Below, piece by piece: positions 5,685-7,048 of a stretch of DNA of 7,048 bases (position 1 is its first letter; each line of letters opens with the position of its first letter). The notes beneath the pieces are model-generated. The model ran no database searches and had not been told where the DNA came from. It worked only from the letters and a program-made list of their open reading frames with translations. Made by a program: the position numbers and the translations under genes. This DNA comes from Gammaproteobacteria bacterium (GTDB lineage: Bacteria; Pseudomonadota; Gammaproteobacteria; Steroidobacterales; Steroidobacteraceae), in contig JASHTN010000062.1 of NCBI GenBank assembly GCA_030040525.1, positions 1 through 7,048 on the forward strand, written 5' to 3'.

Positions 5685-7048
5685 CTACAGGCCGTACGCC
5701 AGGCGCAGCAGCTGCAGCGGGTGCTCGGGCGCGCGCGCCCCGCCGATACCGCTTTCGATCTGCTGACCGGCCATCGGGCAGTCGCTCGCGTAGTGGTCGG
5801 CCGCGGCGCCCGCGACGCGCTCCATCACCGCACGCCCGATGCGCATCGAGGCGGCGCGGAAGCGCCGTCTGACTCCGTAGGTGCCGTCGTGGCCCGAGCA
5901 GCGCTCGATTGGCTCGACGGTCGTTCCCGGAACGAGCTGCAGGACGTCGCGCGTCTTGAGCCCGAGGTTCTGCACCCGCAGGTGGCACGGCACGTGATAG
6001 CTGACCCTGCCGAGCGGCGTCTTGAAGTCGGTGCGCAACAGCCCGGCAGCGTGACGCAGCATCAGGTACTCGAAGGGGTCGAAGATCCGCGCCGCCACGC
6101 GCCGCACCTCGGCATCGTCCGGAAACATGAGCGGCAGCTCCTGCTTGAACATCAGCACGCAGGAGGGGATCGGCGCCACGATGTCGTAGCCGGCCGCCAC
6201 CGCCCGCGCCAGCTCCGGAACGTTGTGTTCCTTCAGACGCGCCACGCCCTCGAGGTCACCGAGCTCGAGCCGCGGCATGCCGCAGCAGCGCTCGCTCGGC
6301 AGCAGCGTCACGACGATGCCGTTGTGGCCGAACACCTTGACCAGGTCCTCGTCGAGCTGCGGATCGTTGCGGTTGCCGTAGCAGGTGGCGAAGAGCGCCA
6401 CGCGGCCGGTGGTGTCGACCGTGGCTTGCGGCTCATGGCCGGCGGCGGCGATCTCCGGCCGCTCGGTGGTGCCGAGGCGCGCGAGGCGCTTGCGGGCGCT
6501 GCGGGCGTGATATCTCGGAATCGGGGCGCTGCGGTCGACGCCGAGCGTCTTCTCGAGCAGCACGCGGCCGGCGCGGGTGGCATTCACGGCATTCACCACC
6601 TCGGCCACCACCGGGATCCCTGCGAGCGCGCCCACCCGGTCGGTGGCCGCGAGGGCGCGCTCGCGCCAGCCGAGACCCGCGCCGCGCGCACGCACTGCCT
6701 TGGCGCGCAGCATCAGGTGCGGGAAGTCGACGTTCCAGGGATGGGGCGGCACGTACGGACACTTCGTCATGAAGCACATGTCGCACAGGTAGCAATGGTC
6801 GACCACCTGCCAGTACACCGGCTTCGCCACCCCCGCGACCTCGCCCGTCGCGGTCGCATCCACCGCATCGAACAGTGTTGGAAAGGCGTTGCACAAGCTG
6901 AAGCAGCGGCGACAGCCGTGACAGATGTCGAACACGCGCTCGAGCTCCTTCTCGAGCGCGGTGCCGTCGTAGAACGCAGGGTCGCGCCAGTCGAGCGGAT
7001 GCCGGGTGGGAGCTTCGAGGCTCCCCTCGCGCCCTGGGTGGGCGGACT
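5685..7048 (-). CDS. CCG-domain Fe-S oxidoreductase, GlpC/heterodisulfide-reductase-like (N-terminus outside window)
   Basis: The frame is open from the window edge to the TAG at 5685-5687, giving 453 visible residues. The first visible residues (SAHPGREGSLEAPTRHPLDW, 7046-6987) look like the natural N-terminal region of this family, so little is missing. Two 4Fe-4S cysteine sets follow: CHGCRRCFSLC (6923-6891) and CYLCDMCFMTKCP, with a longer last spacing of four residues (6794-6756). Next come two CCG-type cysteine domains as in GlpC and HdrB. The first has Cys at 6381-6383, CCG at 6279-6287 and PSCVLM near 6160. The second has PCHLR (Cys 5985-5987), CSG at 5892-5900 and DCPMAG (Cys 5778-5780). 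No membrane segment is visible. The architecture indicates electron transfer between Fe-S clusters and an unidentified partner; the substrate cannot be read from sequence. It is upstream of the DUF3501 gene by 17 bases, in one operon. A GTG at 6935 has an AAGGAG 9 bases upstream, but starting there would discard the family-like N-terminus. Membership of the GlpC-like group is secure; the exact reaction is unknown. Confidence 0.9.
   Translation of the reverse strand, partial: SAHPGREGSLEAPTRHPLDWRDPAFYDGTALEKELERVFDICHGCRRCFSLCNAFPTLFDAVDATATGEVAGVAKPVYWQVVDHCYLCDMCFMTKCPYVPPHPWNVDFPHLMLRAKAVRARGAGLGWRERALAATDRVGALAGIPVVAEVVNAVNATRAGRVLLEKTLGVDRSAPIPRYHARSARKRLARLGTTERPEIAAAGHEPQATVDTTGRVALFATCYGNRNDPQLDEDLVKVFGHNGIVVTLLPSERCCGMPRLELGDLEGVARLKEHNVPELARAVAAGYDIVAPIPSCVLMFKQELPLMFPDDAEVRRVAARIFDPFEYLMLRHAAGLLRTDFKTPLGRVSYHVPCHLRVQNLGLKTRDVLQLVPGTTVEPIERCSGHDGTYGVRRRFRAASMRIGRAVMERVAGAAADHYASDCPMAGQQIESGIGGARAPEHPLQLLRLAYGL
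6935..6960. repeat. Perfect 10-base inverted repeat with 6-base loop inside the Fe-S gene
   Basis: CGCGCTCGAG (6935-6944) and CTCGAGCGCG (6951-6960) are exact reverse complements around a 6-base loop. On the coding (-) strand the loop reads AAGGAG. The element encodes Ala-Leu-Glu-Lys-Glu-Leu-Glu-Arg, where two Leu-Glu pairs use the same CTC-GAG codons, so codon preference alone may explain it. Confidence 0.5.

Noticed and set aside
5727..5740. A 14-base perfect palindrome of alternating GC near the end of the Fe-S gene
   Set aside because: It has no loop and lies in coding sequence; simple alternating CG runs are expected by chance in DNA this rich in GC.
5668..5988. N-terminal extension of the DUF3501 protein to 300 residues
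   Set aside because: The extra 107 residues lie wholly over the Fe-S gene, are Arg/Ala-rich shadow sequence, and exceed the usual family length; the ATG at 5667 gives a family-like start.

Overview
The window is ordinary GC-rich bacterial chromosome, almost entirely coding, with five genes and no gap longer than about 105 bases. I see no mobile element, CRISPR array, tRNA or rRNA. It most resembles a high-GC gammaproteobacterium. ParE has 630 residues and follows the E. coli protein almost position for position. ParC (755 residues) has the short proteobacterial ParC-type C-terminal domain. The remaining genes are types common in environmental Proteobacteria. The species cannot be fixed from this sequence.

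Layout: on the + strand, bases 1-795 hold the C-terminal part of a cyclic-di-GMP signalling protein whose EAL domain has lost several catalytic residues. It converges on parC with a 22-base gap. On the - strand, reading right to left, come a CCG-domain iron-sulfur oxidoreductase related to GlpC/HdrB (cut by the right edge), a DUF3501 protein 17 bases after it, a 105-base gap, then parE and parC separated by 2 bases.

Functionally there are three units. parE-parC encodes both subunits of topoisomerase IV, the decatenase that separates replicated chromosomes, in a tight operon that suggests 1:1 translation. The Fe-S protein and DUF3501 form a second, redox-related operon whose biochemical role is, to my knowledge, not established; a rubrerythrin gene is often the third partner and would lie just beyond the right edge. 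The EAL protein looks like a c-di-GMP receptor rather than a phosphodiesterase. The least understood part of the window is the Fe-S/DUF3501 pair. Nothing here clearly amounts to an entirely new system.
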